Source of the DNA: a virus
Virus record (IMG/VR): IMGVR_UViG_3300034018_002633
Coordinates: 1-36,574 of that record
Length of the DNA: 36,574 bases
Reading direction: 5' to 3' (one strand)
The notes below the pieces were generated by a model. It was not told where the DNA came from. It was given only the letters and a program-made list of their open reading frames with translations, and did not search any database. The translations under genes were made by a program, and so were the position numbers. Positions 1 through 9,695 of the stretch are shown here, in pieces (the first letter of the stretch is position 1; the number at the start of each line of letters is the position of its first letter).

Positions 1-2
1 AA

Positions 3-2099
3 GGTTCCCAAGGTACTCAGGGAGCTCAAGGGGCAAGTCAAGGTGCTCAAGGTGCCACAGGACCACAAGGTGCCCAAGGTGTCCAAGGTGCTCAAGGTGC
101 GAATCAAGGAGCTCAAGGTGCCACAGGAGCCCAAGGTACTCAGGGTAGTGTCGGTGCTCAAGGAGGTACCCAAGGTGCTCAAGGAGCTACAGGTCCACAA
201 GGGGCTCAAGGTGTTCAAGGAGCTCAAGGTGCTAATACAGGGGCCCAAGGTGATACAGGTTTTCAAGGTGCCACAGGTTTTCAAGGTGCACAAGGGGCAA
301 ACCAAGGAGCACAAGGAAATCAAGGAGCTCAAGGGGTTCAAGGTTCCACAGGTGCTCAAGGAGCAAACCAAGGAGCCCAAGGAGCTCAAGGGTTTCAAGG
401 TCCACAGGGAGCTCAAGGGGCTCAGGGTGCGAATACAGGTGCTCAAGGTTCTCAAGGAGCTCAAGGAGTTCAAGGTCCTCAAGGGGCTCAAGGTGGTGTA
501 TCAGGGGGACAAGGACATACAGGGGCTCAAGGTGCTCAAGGTGATACAGGAGCTCAAGGTTTGTTTCAAGGTGCTCAAGGAGCTCAAGGAGCTCAAGGAC
601 CTAAAGGAGATACAGGAGCTCAAGGAAATGTGGTTGGTGATATAGGGGCAACTGGACCTCAGGGAGCTCAAGGGGCTCAAGGTTTTCAAGGTGGTGTTCC
701 AGGTGATGTGGGAGCTATAGGACCTAAAGGTGCTCAAGGAGCTCAAGGTGCACAAGGTTCTATTCAGGGAGCTCAAGGGGCTCAAGGACCTCAAGGTGCT
801 CAAGGAGCTCAAGGGGCTCAGGGTGCGAATACAGGGGCTCAAGGAGCTCAAGGAGCTGTAGGTAATACAGGAGCTCAAGGTGCTCAAGGTGCGAACCAAG
901 GAGCTCAAGGAGCTACAGGGGCTCAAGGTAATACGGGAGCTCAAGGGGCTCAAGGAGCCAATCAAGGTGCTCAAGGTGCCACTGGAGATACAGGAGCTCA
1001 AGGGGCTCAAGGTTCTCAAGGTGCTAATGTAGGGGCTCAAGGTGCTGATGGAGCTCAAGGGGCTCAAGGAAATCAAGGAGCTCAAGGGGCGGTAACAGGT
1101 GCTCAAGGTGCCACTGGAGGTACAGGTGCTCAAGGTGCTCAAGGTTCTCAAGGTGTAAATACAGGAGCACAAGGTGCTGAAGGATTTAAAGGTGTACCTG
1201 GAGCTCAAGGGGCTCAAGGTGCGAATCAAGGAGCTCAAGGTAATACAGGTCCAATAGGTTTTCAAGGTGCTCAAGGTAATGCGAGTGCAACTACAGGAGC
1301 TCAAGGTTCTCAAGGTGATACGGGAGCTCAAGGTTTTCAGGGGCCCGCGAATATTATTACTGGAGCTCAAGGAAACCAAGGTGCTCAAGGTTCCAATCTA
1401 GGAGGACCTGTAGGTGCTCAAGGAGCCGTAGGAGCTCAAGGAAACCAAGGTGCTCAAGGTTCTCAAGGACCTGTAGGTGCTCAAGGATTCCAAGGACCTC
1501 AGGGTACTCAAGGCTCTCAAGGACCTAAAGGGGTTCAAGGTTCTCAAGGCACCTCCAATGTTCCTGGAACACCAGGACCAACAGGTGCTCAAGGACCTGC
1601 AGGTTCAACAGGACCTAAAGGACCTCAAGGTGCTCAAGGAGCTCAAGGAGCTCAAGGGGCTGGAGGAGCGTCAGGACCTACAGGGCCTACAGGGTCTCAA
1701 GGTGCTCAAGGGGCTCAAGGTAATCTTGGTCCAACAGGGCCTAAAGGACCGCCATCAGATAAAAGACTTAAAGATAATATTCAAAATTTAGAGAATGTTT
1801 TAAACATTGCAAAACAGATTGAAGGTGTAACTTTTGTATGGGACTCTGAACATGATAAAATAAAAAACAATAAATCAATTATTTCTTATACAGCCTTCAA
1901 GGGAAAATCAATTGGTGTTATTGCACAACAAGTAGAAAAAGTTGTACCTAATTTGGTATTTACTGATAACGACGGTTACAAATCAGTTCAATATGATTTG
2001 ATGGTTAGTATAGGTGTTGGTAGTGTTAAAGAACAACAATTAAGAATTGATTCAATGTATAGTAGAATAAATAATTTAAAGGATAAGATAGGTGGCTGA
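3..2099 (+). CDS. Collagen-like fibre protein with C-terminal S74 chaperone domain (5' partial)
   Basis: The frame is open from the left window edge, so the N-terminus is missing; about 698 codons are visible. Roughly the first 584 residues are Gly-X-Y repeats dominated by Gly-Ala-Gln. They are broken about every 5-15 triplets by short interruptions such as GANQG, GANTG and GNVVG, which would kink a triple helix. From codon 1755 a peptidase S74 (endosialidase-type intramolecular chaperone) domain of about 114 residues begins with SDKRLKDN. Family knowledge makes this Ser and the Lys five residues later the self-cleavage dyad, and both are present. The likely role is a trimeric tail or side fibre whose chaperone folds the trimer and is then cut off. 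The stop overlaps the GTG start of the next fibre gene by 8 bases, suggesting translational coupling. Any internal start within the repeats would be an artefact of degenerate codons. Confidence 0.9.
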   Translation, partial: GSQGTQGAQGASQGAQGATGPQGAQGVQGAQGANQGAQGATGAQGTQGSVGAQGGTQGAQGATGPQGAQGVQGAQGANTGAQGDTGFQGATGFQGAQGANQGAQGNQGAQGVQGSTGAQGANQGAQGAQGFQGPQGAQGAQGANTGAQGSQGAQGVQGPQGAQGGVSGGQGHTGAQGAQGDTGAQGLFQGAQGAQGAQGPKGDTGAQGNVVGDIGATGPQGAQGAQGFQGGVPGDVGAIGPKGAQGAQGAQGSIQGAQGAQGPQGAQGAQGAQGANTGAQGAQGAVGNTGAQGAQGANQGAQGATGAQGNTGAQGAQGANQGAQGATGDTGAQGAQGSQGANVGAQGADGAQGAQGNQGAQGAVTGAQGATGGTGAQGAQGSQGVNTGAQGAEGFKGVPGAQGAQGANQGAQGNTGPIGFQGAQGNASATTGAQGSQGDTGAQGFQGPANIITGAQGNQGAQGSNLGGPVGAQGAVGAQGNQGAQGSQGPVGAQGFQGPQGTQGSQGPKGVQGSQGTSNVPGTPGPTGAQGPAGSTGPKGPQGAQGAQGAQGAGGASGPTGPTGSQGAQGAQGNLGPTGPKGPPSDKRLKDNIQNLENVLNIAKQIEGVTFVWDSEHDKIKNNKSIISYTAFKGKSIGVIAQQVEKVVPNLVFTDNDGYKSVQYDLMVSIGVGSVKEQQLRIDSMYSRINNLKDKIGG

Positions 2100-5028
2100 A
2101 AATATAGTAATAATACCTTCAGGTGGAACGATTAATTTCTTTGATACTGGTTCAACTCAAACTAATTGGGTGATAGAGTCTGGTACCTTAAAATTTAAAA
2201 GAGGTGCAACCACTTATTTATCGATGGATAATACTTATCCGAATTACCGAGTAAATGTTGATTTAAGATTAAATAGATTTTTAATAAACACTTTTGGAAA
2301 CCTAATTGGTGCTCAAGGTTGGTTAGGTAATGCTCAACCTCCAGGACCAACAGGGGCTGTAGGTTCTCAAGGGGCACAAGGTTCTCAAGGTTCTCAAGGA
2401 GCTAAGGGTGCCACGGGTAATCAGGGAGCTCAAGGAACTCAAGGTGCTCAAGGTGTTACAGGGCCAGGTGGAAATACAGGGGCACAAGGTGCTCAAGGAC
2501 CTAAAGGCGCTCAAGGTGCTCAAGGTTCTACAGGCGGACAAGGTTCACAGGGGGCACAAGGTTCACAGGGTGCGGTGGGTAACCAAGGTGCTCAAGGAGG
2601 ACAAGGTGCTCAAGGAGGACAAGGTGCTCAAGGAGATACTGGTAACCAAGGTGCTCAAGGAGGACAAGGTGCTCAAGGAGTTCAAGGTGGACAAGGAGCT
2701 CAAGGTGGACAAGGTTCTCAGGGAGGACAAGGTGCTCAGGGGGTACAAGGTGCTCAAGGAGTGGTTGGTAGTCAAGGTGCCCAAGGTGGACAAGGAGCTC
2801 AAGGAGCCCAAGGTGCTCAAGGGAATAAAGGTAATCAAGGAGCTCAAGGAGGACAGGGTTCTCAAGGGGCTCAAGGTTCTCAAGGTGCCGTAGGTAATAC
2901 AGGAGCTCAAGGAGGACAAGGTGCTCAAGGGGCTCAAGGGTCCCAAGGACCGCAAGGCTCACAAGGTTTTCAAGGAGGACAGGGTGCTCAGGGACCACAA
3001 GGTTCACAAGGTAATGTAGGGCCGCAAGGTGCTCAAGGAGGACAAGGTGCTCAAGGTGCTCAGGGACCACAAGGAACTCAAGGTGCTCAAGGCGCTCAAG
3101 GAGGACAAGGTTCACAAGGAGGAAAAGGTTCTCAAGGAGCAACTGGTAATACAGGAGCTCAAGGAGGTCAAGGAGCTCAAGGCGCTCAAGGACCACAAGG
3201 TTCTCAAGGTTCTCAAGGTGCTCAAGGAGGACAAGGTTCACAAGGAGGAAAAGGTTCTCAAGGTGCTCAAGGTAATCAAGGTGCTCAAGGAGGTCAAGGT
3301 TCTCAAGGTTCAATTGGGTCACAAGGGGTGCAAGGTGCTCAAGGTGCTCAAGGAGGACAAGGTACTCAAGGTGCTCAAGGACCACAAGGACCACAAGGAG
3401 CTCAAGGTTCACAAGGTGGACAAGGAGCTCAAGGTACGACAGGTGCTCAAGGAGGTAAAGGACCGTTTGGAGCTCAGGGAGGACAAGGAGCTCAAGGGGC
3501 TCAAGGAGCTCAAGGGGCTCAAGGTAATCAAGGTGCCCAAGGAGGTCAAGGTGCTCAAGGTTCACAAGGTGCACCAGGACTACAAGGAGCTCAAGGTGCT
3601 CAAGGAGGTAAAGGTGCTCAGGGTGCTCAGGGACAACAAGGTTCACAAGGTGCTCAAGGTGCCCAAGGTGGTAAAGGTGCTCAAGGTGCTCAAGGACCGC
3701 AAGGTGCTCAAGGTTCACAAGGTTCACAAGGTGGACAAGGTGCTCAAGGGTCTCAAGGACCACAAGGACCGCAAGGTGCTCAAGGTTCACAAGGTGGACA
3801 AGGAGCCCAAGGAGCTCAAGGTTCTCAAGGACCACAAGGTGCTCAAGGTACTCAAGGTGGACAAGGAGCTCAAGGAGCCCAAGGTTCACAAGGTAATATT
3901 GGACCTACTGGACCTGTAGGGGGTCAAGGTGCTCAGGGTGTCCAAGGTTCTCAAGGTGCACAAGGAGGTAAAGGTCCTCAAGGTGGACAAGGAGCTCAAG
4001 GTGGACAAGGAGCTCAAGGTTCACAAGGTAATCAAGGTGCTCAAGGAGGACAGGGTGCTCAGGGAGTTCAGGGTGCTCAAGGTGCTCAAGGTGGTAAAGG
4101 TCCTCAGGGTGGCCAAGGAGCTCAAGGTGTTCAAGGAAGTACAGGAGTTCAAGGAGCTCAAGGTGCTCAAGGAGGTCAGGGAGCTCAAGGTGCTCAAGGT
4201 GGTAAAGGACCTCAAGGAGCTCAAGGTGCTAATGGGGGACAAGGTGCACAGGGACCTAAAGGTGCTCAAGGTAGTCAGGGACCCACTGGTAATACAGGAG
4301 CTCAAGGAGCTCAAGGAGCTCAAGGAGCCCAAGGAGCGATTGGAGGTCAAGGAGCTCAAGGTGCTCAAGGTGCCCAAGGACCTGCAATCGCCACAGGAGG
4401 TGTGGGTGCTCAAGGACCAAAAGGTAATCAAGGCTCACCAGGGCCAAGTCCTCAAGGTGCGACAGGTGCTCAAGGTGCTCAAGGAGGTATTGGATTAGGT
4501 GCAACGGGAGCCCCTGGTAATACAGGGGCACCAGGAAGTAATGGACCTACGGGGGTACAAGGTTCTCAAGGAAACCAAGGTGCGATTGGAGTTGCAGGTC
4601 CACCAACACCAGGACCTACAGGACCTCCAGGACCTCAAGGAGCTCAAGGAGCTCAAGGTGCTGCAGGACCAACAGGACCAACAGGACCTCCAGGACCATC
4701 AGACGAAAGATTTAAGAAAGATATTAAACCAATTACAGACTCACTTGAAAAGGTGAAAAAAATGAGAGGTGTTAAATATTTTTGGAAAGATGACAGAATA
4801 ATAACAGGTAAAGAAATTAAAGATGAGATTGGATTTATTGCGCAAGAACTTAATCACGTTTTACCTGAAGTTGTTTACGGAAGTGAGGAAACGTCATTTC
4901 GAGTTAAGTATCACGATATAATTGCATTATGTATTGAAGCAATTAAAGAACAGTCAGTTCTTTTAGATATTACGGAAGAAAAGTTGTTAGAACTTGAGAA
5001 TATAGTAAAAGAAAAGGGATTAAATTAA
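2092..5028 (+). CDS. Collagen-like fibre protein with S74 chaperone domain (second, complete)
   Basis: 978 residues starting at a GTG that overlaps the upstream stop. Residues 1-80 form a non-repetitive, mostly beta-like head, probably the attachment domain. Residues about 81-869 are roughly 263 nearly uninterrupted Gly-X-Y triplets, mostly GAQ, GGQ and GSQ, with Lys in the Y position (GGK, GPK) and Pro-rich triplets (GPTGPP) towards the end. The S74 chaperone starts at the Ser codon 4699 (SDERFKKD) and keeps the Ser/Lys(+5) dyad; about 109 residues would be released. It contains the usual IGFIAQEL segment and a C-terminal coiled coil. Compared with the upstream fibre the helix is longer and straighter, so the pair may be proximal and distal fibre parts or alternative receptor binders. 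The nearly identical nine-base repeats favour slippage and recombination. Confidence 0.92.
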   Translation: MAENIVIIPSGGTINFFDTGSTQTNWVIESGTLKFKRGATTYLSMDNTYPNYRVNVDLRLNRFLINTFGNLIGAQGWLGNAQPPGPTGAVGSQGAQGSQGSQGAKGATGNQGAQGTQGAQGVTGPGGNTGAQGAQGPKGAQGAQGSTGGQGSQGAQGSQGAVGNQGAQGGQGAQGGQGAQGDTGNQGAQGGQGAQGVQGGQGAQGGQGSQGGQGAQGVQGAQGVVGSQGAQGGQGAQGAQGAQGNKGNQGAQGGQGSQGAQGSQGAVGNTGAQGGQGAQGAQGSQGPQGSQGFQGGQGAQGPQGSQGNVGPQGAQGGQGAQGAQGPQGTQGAQGAQGGQGSQGGKGSQGATGNTGAQGGQGAQGAQGPQGSQGSQGAQGGQGSQGGKGSQGAQGNQGAQGGQGSQGSIGSQGVQGAQGAQGGQGTQGAQGPQGPQGAQGSQGGQGAQGTTGAQGGKGPFGAQGGQGAQGAQGAQGAQGNQGAQGGQGAQGSQGAPGLQGAQGAQGGKGAQGAQGQQGSQGAQGAQGGKGAQGAQGPQGAQGSQGSQGGQGAQGSQGPQGPQGAQGSQGGQGAQGAQGSQGPQGAQGTQGGQGAQGAQGSQGNIGPTGPVGGQGAQGVQGSQGAQGGKGPQGGQGAQGGQGAQGSQGNQGAQGGQGAQGVQGAQGAQGGKGPQGGQGAQGVQGSTGVQGAQGAQGGQGAQGAQGGKGPQGAQGANGGQGAQGPKGAQGSQGPTGNTGAQGAQGAQGAQGAIGGQGAQGAQGAQGPAIATGGVGAQGPKGNQGSPGPSPQGATGAQGAQGGIGLGATGAPGNTGAPGSNGPTGVQGSQGNQGAIGVAGPPTPGPTGPPGPQGAQGAQGAAGPTGPTGPPGPSDERFKKDIKPITDSLEKVKKMRGVKYFWKDDRIITGKEIKDEIGFIAQELNHVLPEVVYGSEETSFRVKYHDIIALCIEAIKEQSVLLDITEEKLLELENIVKEKGLN

Positions 5029-5039
5029 TCCCTTTTTTT
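5012..5039 (+). terminator. Rho-independent terminator after the fibre genes
   Basis: A 12-bp inverted repeat (AAAAGGGATTAA / TTAATCCCTTTT) overlaps the fibre stop codon and runs into a T-tract. The opposing gene ends at 5038, so it may act in both directions. Confidence 0.85.
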
Positions 5040-6039
5040 ATATGTAATCGTTAAAGTATATATTAATATTTTTATCTACCTCTCTTGAGTCAGCGTAATC
5101 CGATGGATATACACTTAAACATTCGTCATCCTCGGTTAATACATCTATATAACTCCCCCAATATTCGAGAGTACTGTTATATCCCCACCCTTTACTCTGA
5201 TTCAAATAGTCTAATATATTACTTTCAAAGTTATGTATTGGAACTTGGAAGATTTCAACTTGGGTATCTTTTTTATAGGTGTGTGGTCGACTCGACCATT
5301 TACCGTTTGGCATGTCAAAGTATTTTTCTAATTTACCAGTAACCTCATTATATAATTGGTCTTCGTATGCTGTATTATATGAGGTTTCGTAAACATAATA
5401 TAATTCATTTTTCAAATCAGATAACTCATCTCTCATGAGTTCTTTCATAGTTTCTTCATCATCAACAATTTCGTCTATGTTATCGTTATTGATGGTTGCG
5501 TAGTCAGTACCTTGAGTTTCGGCAATTGATTCAAGTAATTCTGTGTCAGTACCAACTTGGACTCCTGTAAGTGTATCTACAATGTATTCTTTTAATCTTG
5601 TTAAGTTGACTTTAGTTAATTCTTCAATCACATCTCTATAGACATTGTCTGTAAGGTCATAACCATTCCATCCACCCCAATCATTATCACCATTAAGAAT
5701 GGATTCAACAGTACCACGAGATAAATCATTACGTCTATTATCACAGAACAATTTGGATAAATCACCACCTTTGTTGCTAGTTGTTAAATAAGGTTTACCA
5801 TCAATCATATCGACATCATTCAAATATTCTTCGGTAATTAATCTATAAAATTCTGGTTTGTCTATTGAATATAAGAATAATAGATACTCATTTTGATGTT
5901 CATCTAAAATATCTAATTTATCGAAAAATCCTCGTCTATGTGCATATTTGAAAAACACATCAAGGCCGTCACCAAAGTATTTCATCCATTCGGATTCATT
6001 ACCATTATTATAATCATCTATTAGGTCTTCAATATCCAT
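5038..6039 (-). CDS. Hypothetical acidic protein, 333 aa
   Basis: I do not recognise a family. The protein is very acidic and rich in Asn, Asp and Tyr, with no signal peptide or membrane segment. A helical, Glu-rich centre (about residues 175-230) is followed by a Trp/Tyr-rich C-terminal half. I chose the ATG at 6039 (MDIEDLIDDYN) over the upstream TTG because a TATTTATA element lies only 4 bases before it and a terminator of the upstream minus-strand gene ends just beyond. It is convergent with the fibre operon and shares its terminator region. Style and composition resemble other acidic hypotheticals in this window (6366, 18825, 19333), which may be virion or host-takeover proteins. Function unknown. 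Confidence 0.8.
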   Translation of the reverse strand: MDIEDLIDDYNNGNESEWMKYFGDGLDVFFKYAHRRGFFDKLDILDEHQNEYLLFLYSIDKPEFYRLITEEYLNDVDMIDGKPYLTTSNKGGDLSKLFCDNRRNDLSRGTVESILNGDNDWGGWNGYDLTDNVYRDVIEELTKVNLTRLKEYIVDTLTGVQVGTDTELLESIAETQGTDYATINNDNIDEIVDDEETMKELMRDELSDLKNELYYVYETSYNTAYEDQLYNEVTGKLEKYFDMPNGKWSSRPHTYKKDTQVEIFQVPIHNFESNILDYLNQSKGWGYNSTLEYWGSYIDVLTEDDECLSVYPSDYADSREVDKNINIYFNDYI

Positions 6040-6043
6040 ATAA

Positions 6044-6051
6044 TATAAATA
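6044..6051 (-). promoter_or_regulatory. TATTTATA element before the 333-aa gene
   Basis: TATTTATA read on the minus strand, 4 bases upstream of the ATG at 6039 and directly after the T-tract of the preceding minus-strand terminator. The same octamer recurs upstream of several genes in the window. Confidence 0.5.
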
Positions 6052-6052
6052 C

Positions 6053-6082
6053 AAAAAAAAGGGATAATTTTCATTATCCCCT
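6053..6082 (-). terminator. Rho-independent terminator of the 53-aa minus-strand gene
   Basis: GGGATAAT-TTTC-ATTATCCC forms an 8-bp hairpin; on the minus strand it is followed by eight T residues. Confidence 0.85.
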
Positions 6083-6107
6083 CCTTAATTTCTTTAATGT
6101 TAAAGAA

Positions 6108-6269
6108 TTACTTGCTCGTCTTGTTCACGTTGTAATACTTCTCAACCGTTTTTTTGATGGCCGCTTTAACACTTTCGTTAGTTTGTTGTCTTTGAGCCGC
6201 AGCCTGTTGAACCTGTTGAGGTGAAGGCTGTTGTGATTGGTTTCCGTTATTTTTGCATCCGCATCCCAT
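6108..6269 (-). CDS. Small Cys-rich-start protein, 53 aa
   Basis: A 54-codon frame (stop included) with a clean ATG. The protein starts MGCGCKNNGN, continues through a Gln-rich low-complexity stretch (PQQVQQAAAQRQQ), and ends in a basic amphipathic helix (AAIKKTVEKYYN). It has its own terminator immediately downstream, which supports it being a real transcription unit. A TATTTATT element lies on the same strand at 6306-6313. Many phages carry short MGCGC-start proteins of unknown function; that resemblance is the only family hint. The N-terminal cysteines could bind metal or be lipidated or disulfide-linked, but nothing decides this. Confidence 0.72.
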   Translation of the reverse strand: MGCGCKNNGNQSQQPSPQQVQQAAAQRQQTNESVKAAIKKTVEKYYNVNKTSK

Positions 6270-6292
6270 GGTATTGTAATTTAATTTGTTTA

Positions 6293-6322
6293 TTTGTTTC
6301 TTAACAATAAATACTATCTTTG
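6293..6322 (+). promoter_or_regulatory. Host-type promoter (weaker spacing) before the WCTA protein
   Basis: TTTG at 6293-6296 and TATCTTTG at 6315-6322 with 18 bases between them, one or two less than the window norm. A TATTTATC element follows at 6345-6352, 13 bases before the ATG at 6366, so this gene may have both promoter types. Confidence 0.5.
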
Positions 6323-6365
6323 TTGAAATATACGACTAAAAGAATATTTATCAATTAAAAGTATA

Positions 6366-8123
6366 ATGGATTTTTTAAAATTAATACAAGAAGGAAGAGT
6401 TGACGATTTCAGAGCCAAGTACTCCCAAAAATTTGGTGAGGAGAATATAAAGAAAATACTCAAGGTGGTTCCACAGAAATATTTGGACTGGGTCGGTAAA
6501 AATATGGATGGGGTTAATTTCGATGAGAATCTATCCAAGTTGGAGAAAGTATTAAATGCATTTCAAAAGATTTCAAGTAACCTTCCAATCACTGACTTAT
6601 ACCAATATAAAAGTATTGGTCAATTATTTTCTACTTTAACTGACTACCAAACAAGACAAAGACGTATTGTTAAGAAAGTTGATGGTGGTAATGTTGTGTA
6701 TGATGACGGTAGATTCTTTGTGGTTAATCCATTAACTCATGATACGTCTTGTTATTATGGTAAGGGTACTAAGTGGTGTACTGCTGCATCTACTGACCAT
6801 CAGTTCAAAAGGTATAATGAAGATGGTAAGTTGTTTTATATATTAGACCGACAAGCACCATCTGATAATAAGTTCTATAAGGTTGCCTTATTACAAAAGT
6901 TTGATGGAGACCGAACATATTATGATGCTTTGGATGCCACGGTTAATAATGGGTGGATTATTGGAACGAACAAATTGAATGAAATATTAGGTTCGGTTGA
7001 TGAATATATTAATGACCAATATCCTGAACAAGTTAAGATTTATAAGGATAAAGAGTTGGCTCGAAAAGAAAAGGAGCGTTTGGAACGAGAAAGACAGGCT
7101 CAAATATTAAGACAACGAGAAGATGAAGCTCAAGAAAGACGTATTGAAAACGAATGGGCTTTGGGTCCTGATTGTCCTGACCAAGGTTTAAGAGCTCACG
7201 CTTTATTGGAGTTTTTATCTGATAACAATGACGCTGAGATATTAACCAATGTGGACCGAGGTGAGATTGCCAGAATCGAAACTGAGATTGACCGACTTCA
7301 ATCCGAATATGATAATGACGATGAGGTGAGAAATGATTTGTTGGCGGAGATTGAAGAACTTGAGGATGAGTTGGAAGAGTTGAAACAAAAGATTGATGTT
7401 TATAATATCATCCCAACAGGTTCTTATTATGATACAGATGAGTTTGAAGTAATTGGTGTTCCTGAATTGGAAGACCGTAGATATGCGGTTGGAAACGAAC
7501 GTGAAATGCAAACAAGTGCTGAAGAATATGTTGAACAATTGATTGATGACATGGGGTTTGAGGGATTCAATTCTAATTTCGTGAGACAACACCTTGATTA
7601 TGATGCGGTTATTGCATATGCAGAAGATTTATTTAATCAAGATGTTTATCAAAATCCTGAAATTTACATCGAAGAATCAGAAAGGGAATTGTCAAGAAAA
7701 CAAGAAGAAGACGTTAAAGTTAGGGAAGATAAAATCCAAAGATTGAGTGAGTACATCTCAAGATTGGAAAGTGATATGGATGGTGAAGACGATGAAGAAA
7801 TCCAAGAAAAAATTGATGAACTACAAGAATCGATTGATGAGATGGAACAAGAGATTGAAGAAATTAAGGAGGACCCAGAAGGTGACTTCCCTGATGAATT
7901 AATTGAAGAAATTATCTCAGATAGAGTTCGAGAAGCAAACAATGATATAGAAGGGTTTATGAATGAGTGGGGATTGGAATGGAATGAATACGTCGATAAA
8001 GATGCGTTCATTAAAGCGGTTATTGATGAAGATGGTTACGGTCACACATTAAATGGATATGACGGAAGTGCCGATGAAGTTACTATTCAAGATGAGTTAT
8101 TTTATGTTATGAGAATTGATTAA
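6366..8123 (+). CDS. WCTA-domain protein with long acidic coiled coil, 585 aa
   Basis: Function not recognised. Residues about 110-200 hold a compact domain with the signature YYGKGTKWCTA (130-140), then FKRY and a GKLFYILDR strand. A second gene at 16967 carries the same arrangement, so this is a repeated phage domain. The N-terminal 110 residues are helical. From about residue 215 to 585 the chain is dominated by Glu/Asp/Lys-rich coiled-coil segments, including a KEKERLERERQAQ stretch and several heptad runs (285-320, 440-510). There is no signal peptide. The Trp-Cys pair is strictly kept in both paralogues, suggesting a structural or catalytic role. It stands alone between opposite-strand genes and a small-gene cluster, with promoters of both classes upstream. 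Confidence 0.85.
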   Translation: MDFLKLIQEGRVDDFRAKYSQKFGEENIKKILKVVPQKYLDWVGKNMDGVNFDENLSKLEKVLNAFQKISSNLPITDLYQYKSIGQLFSTLTDYQTRQRRIVKKVDGGNVVYDDGRFFVVNPLTHDTSCYYGKGTKWCTAASTDHQFKRYNEDGKLFYILDRQAPSDNKFYKVALLQKFDGDRTYYDALDATVNNGWIIGTNKLNEILGSVDEYINDQYPEQVKIYKDKELARKEKERLERERQAQILRQREDEAQERRIENEWALGPDCPDQGLRAHALLEFLSDNNDAEILTNVDRGEIARIETEIDRLQSEYDNDDEVRNDLLAEIEELEDELEELKQKIDVYNIIPTGSYYDTDEFEVIGVPELEDRRYAVGNEREMQTSAEEYVEQLIDDMGFEGFNSNFVRQHLDYDAVIAYAEDLFNQDVYQNPEIYIEESERELSRKQEEDVKVREDKIQRLSEYISRLESDMDGEDDEEIQEKIDELQESIDEMEQEIEEIKEDPEGDFPDELIEEIISDRVREANNDIEGFMNEWGLEWNEYVDKDAFIKAVIDEDGYGHTLNGYDGSADEVTIQDELFYVMRID

Positions 8124-8149
8124 GATTTTTATTTGGTTATAATTGTTAT

Positions 8150-8926
8150 ATGGGGAGAAGAAAGAAAATGGCGTTTAAGCTAAATCCAGAGTGGATGTTA
8201 AAAGAACCTTTGGACTTTGAATATAACAAATATACCTTGTTGGACTATATTCAAAAATGCGAAAAGAATTTGGAGAATTTTGAGATATATCCTGACTTCG
8301 TTGAGTTGTCCCTTCATCTTGCCAATATCCAATCCTTACATAAAGAAAATACTCTTTTACTTACAGACAAAAAATTTGATTCATATGATGATGAAATCAT
8401 GTTAAAAGATTTGTACCCAAAAAAACCAAGAGAATTAAATAAAGATGAAAAGGATGAGTTATATAAAACATTGAGTTACTCAAATGTTAAGTTGTTTGAC
8501 ACATTTAATTCTGCCAAGTCAATTTGGAATATGGTTTTTGATAACGTTGAAATTTCCTTAAAGAAAGGTAAGGATTTATTGGTTTCAGGGTCTGGATATA
8601 TATTCTACTATAGAAAGTCTGATGATAAAATATATGTTTGGGAATATCAAATAAAGAAGGGTCGAAAAAACTCGGTAGATAAAACACAACTTACCAAGAT
8701 TTATGAAGACCATCCCGACAACACAACTCTATTGTCTATAATTGAGAAACATTCCAAATTTAACAATACTGACTACTATAAAGATTTACCAGTCTTTGAA
8801 ATGATTTGCAATCAGGACTTCCCAATGGAACAAACTATTATTCCTATTATGAAAAGAAAAGTTATGTCATATATTCTTCAAATTGTTAATATGAAAAAGA
8901 TAAATAACTTTGACTCTAAGATTTAA
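8150..8926 (+). CDS. Hypothetical protein, 258 aa
   Basis: Not recognised. A soluble, Lys/Asp/Tyr-rich protein without signal peptide or transmembrane segment. The central part (about residues 135-170) looks like a beta-rich unit (LLVSGSGYIFYYR, then KIYVWEYQIKKG). An alternative start at 8168 (MAFKLNPEWM) follows the purine-rich run GGGGAGAAGAAAGAAA and may be the true one. It lies 26 bases after the WCTA protein on the same strand and probably shares its transcript. Its 3' end contains the -33 element of the promoter for the next gene, so transcription restarts here. Confidence 0.75.
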   Translation: MGRRKKMAFKLNPEWMLKEPLDFEYNKYTLLDYIQKCEKNLENFEIYPDFVELSLHLANIQSLHKENTLLLTDKKFDSYDDEIMLKDLYPKKPRELNKDEKDELYKTLSYSNVKLFDTFNSAKSIWNMVFDNVEISLKKGKDLLVSGSGYIFYYRKSDDKIYVWEYQIKKGRKNSVDKTQLTKIYEDHPDNTTLLSIIEKHSKFNNTDYYKDLPVFEMICNQDFPMEQTIIPIMKRKVMSYILQIVNMKKINNFDSKI

Positions 8927-8940
8927 TATACCTATATTTG
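8909..8940 (+). promoter_or_regulatory. Host-type promoter inside the end of the 258-aa gene
   Basis: TTTG (8909-8912), exactly 20 bases, then TATATTTG (8933-8940), matching the Bacteroidetes primary-sigma pattern TTTG-N19/20-TAnnTTTG. The GTG of the next gene is only 5 bases away, implying a very short or absent leader. Confidence 0.6.
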
Positions 8941-8944
8941 TGTC

Positions 8945-9145
8945 GTGGGGTTCAACAAACGACATATCAATTACGAAAGAAGTGTCTTGGCACTTGAAAA
9001 AAATAAATTGGAAGAGTATTATGGTAACAGTGATGCTCTTTTTTTTATGGATAAAGAAAGTCATCAGATTTATAAACTCCACACCGAAGGAAAATCGGAT
9101 ACTGAAATTTTAGAAACAATTAAAGAGTTATGGACGATAAAGTAA
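8945..9145 (+). CDS. Small hypothetical protein, 66 aa
   Basis: The GTG start gives a 66-residue basic, helical protein (NKRHINYERSVLALEKNKLE, then a DTEILETIKELW end). The GTG sits 5 bases behind a host-type promoter, so either the message is nearly leaderless or initiation is at a later codon such as TTG 8990. The reading frame overlaps the next start by 16 bases, typical for this operon. A competing frame at 8910-9113 lacks both codon style and context. Function unknown; the size and helical C-terminus resemble small phage regulators, which is only a guess. Confidence 0.6.
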   Translation: MGFNKRHINYERSVLALEKNKLEEYYGNSDALFFMDKESHQIYKLHTEGKSDTEILETIKELWTIK

Positions 9146-9318
9146 CAAAAACCTTGATGTCTAAATTAAGACAACCAATTCACATTAACTACATTGCATC
9201 TCACATCCTTAGAGTTTCTGAGGGTGAGACAAGGACCATCCTAAATAATCTAATTAAAGAAGGAGTTATCGAGGAATCCAAGTATGCGAATGACTATTAT
9301 GTAATTAAAACAGTATAA
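9130..9318 (+). CDS. Small winged-helix-like protein, 62 aa
   Basis: The sequence pattern suits a compact winged helix: a first helix (TLMSKLRQP), then INYIASHILRVSEGETRTILNNL as helix-turn-helix, and a two-stranded wing (GVIEESKY...YYVIKT). The family is common as stand-alone small DNA-binding or putative regulator proteins in phages of Bacteroidetes. It overlaps the upstream gene by 16 bases and lies 4 bases before the next, so it is likely co-transcribed from the promoter at 8909-8940. Target DNA is unknown. I see no dimerisation or ligand domain. Confidence 0.7.
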   Translation: MDDKVTKTLMSKLRQPIHINYIASHILRVSEGETRTILNNLIKEGVIEESKYANDYYVIKTV

Positions 9319-9322
9319 AATT

Positions 9323-9487
9323 ATGGAACTACTATGTACTGTATTTGGGATGTGGATAGGTGCTGCGATGATGTACCTAATGATTATCAGACCACTTCGT
9401 CGAGAAAACGAAGACTTAAAAGAAATTATCCATCAACAACCAAAAATTGGTTTTTACGAAGAATTAAAACAAGAAGAATATGAGTGA
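9323..9487 (+). CDS. Single-pass membrane protein, 54 aa
   Basis: A short frame missed by length cut-offs: 54 codons from ATG 9323 to TGA 9485-9487. Residues 2-22 are a hydrophobic membrane segment with small residues (LLCTVFGMWIGAAMMYLMII), followed by positively charged RPLRREN. By the positive-inside rule the C-terminal tail, helical and acidic, should face the cytoplasm. It is embedded between two co-directional genes and overlaps the next start by 8 bases (ATGAGTGA), which supports translation. Function unknown; holin-like or anchoring roles are possible but unsupported. Confidence 0.65.
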   Translation: MELLCTVFGMWIGAAMMYLMIIRPLRRENEDLKEIIHQQPKIGFYEELKQEEYE

Positions 9488-9695
9488 ACAAGTTAATCAC
9501 CCACAACATTATGGTGGTGAAGATAATCCATATGAAGCAATTAAAGTGATTGAGGCATGGGATTTGGATTTCCATCTTGGGAATACTGTTAAGTATATCT
9601 CAAGGGCGGGTAAAAAAGGTACTGATAAAGAACTCCAAGACCTTAACAAGGCTCTATGGTATTTGAAAAGAAAGATTGAACTTTTACAAAAATGA
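9480..9695 (+). CDS. DUF3310 protein (putative nucleotide-kinase family)
   Basis: 71 residues almost entirely made of the DUF3310 signature: VNHPQHYGG, then YEAIKVIEAWDLDFHLGNTVKYISRAGKK and a C-terminal LNKALWYLKRKIELL helix. The family is nearly phage-exclusive; T7 gp1.7, which contains it, phosphorylates dGMP and dTMP, so a role in nucleotide supply is the best available inference. The start overlaps the preceding membrane-protein gene and the stop overlaps the kinase gene (ATGA arrangement), placing it first in a block of nucleotide-related enzymes. The length matches the minimal family form. Confidence 0.88.
   Translation: MSEQVNHPQHYGGEDNPYEAIKVIEAWDLDFHLGNTVKYISRAGKKGTDKELQDLNKALWYLKRKIELLQK

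Noticed and set aside
43-4756. Many long open frames in other frames and on the minus strand across the fibre genes, up to 453 codons
   Set aside because: The GGTGCTCAA-type repeat lacks stop codons in five of six frames, so the openness is an artefact. Products are simple Leu/Glu/His, Ser/Leu or Lys/Val repeats, and the collagen frame alone ends in an S74 domain.
9324-9487. CRISPR array or direct-repeat locus anywhere in the window
   Set aside because: Apart from the collagen codon repeats I saw no regularly spaced direct repeats with unique spacers. No cas-like gene is present.
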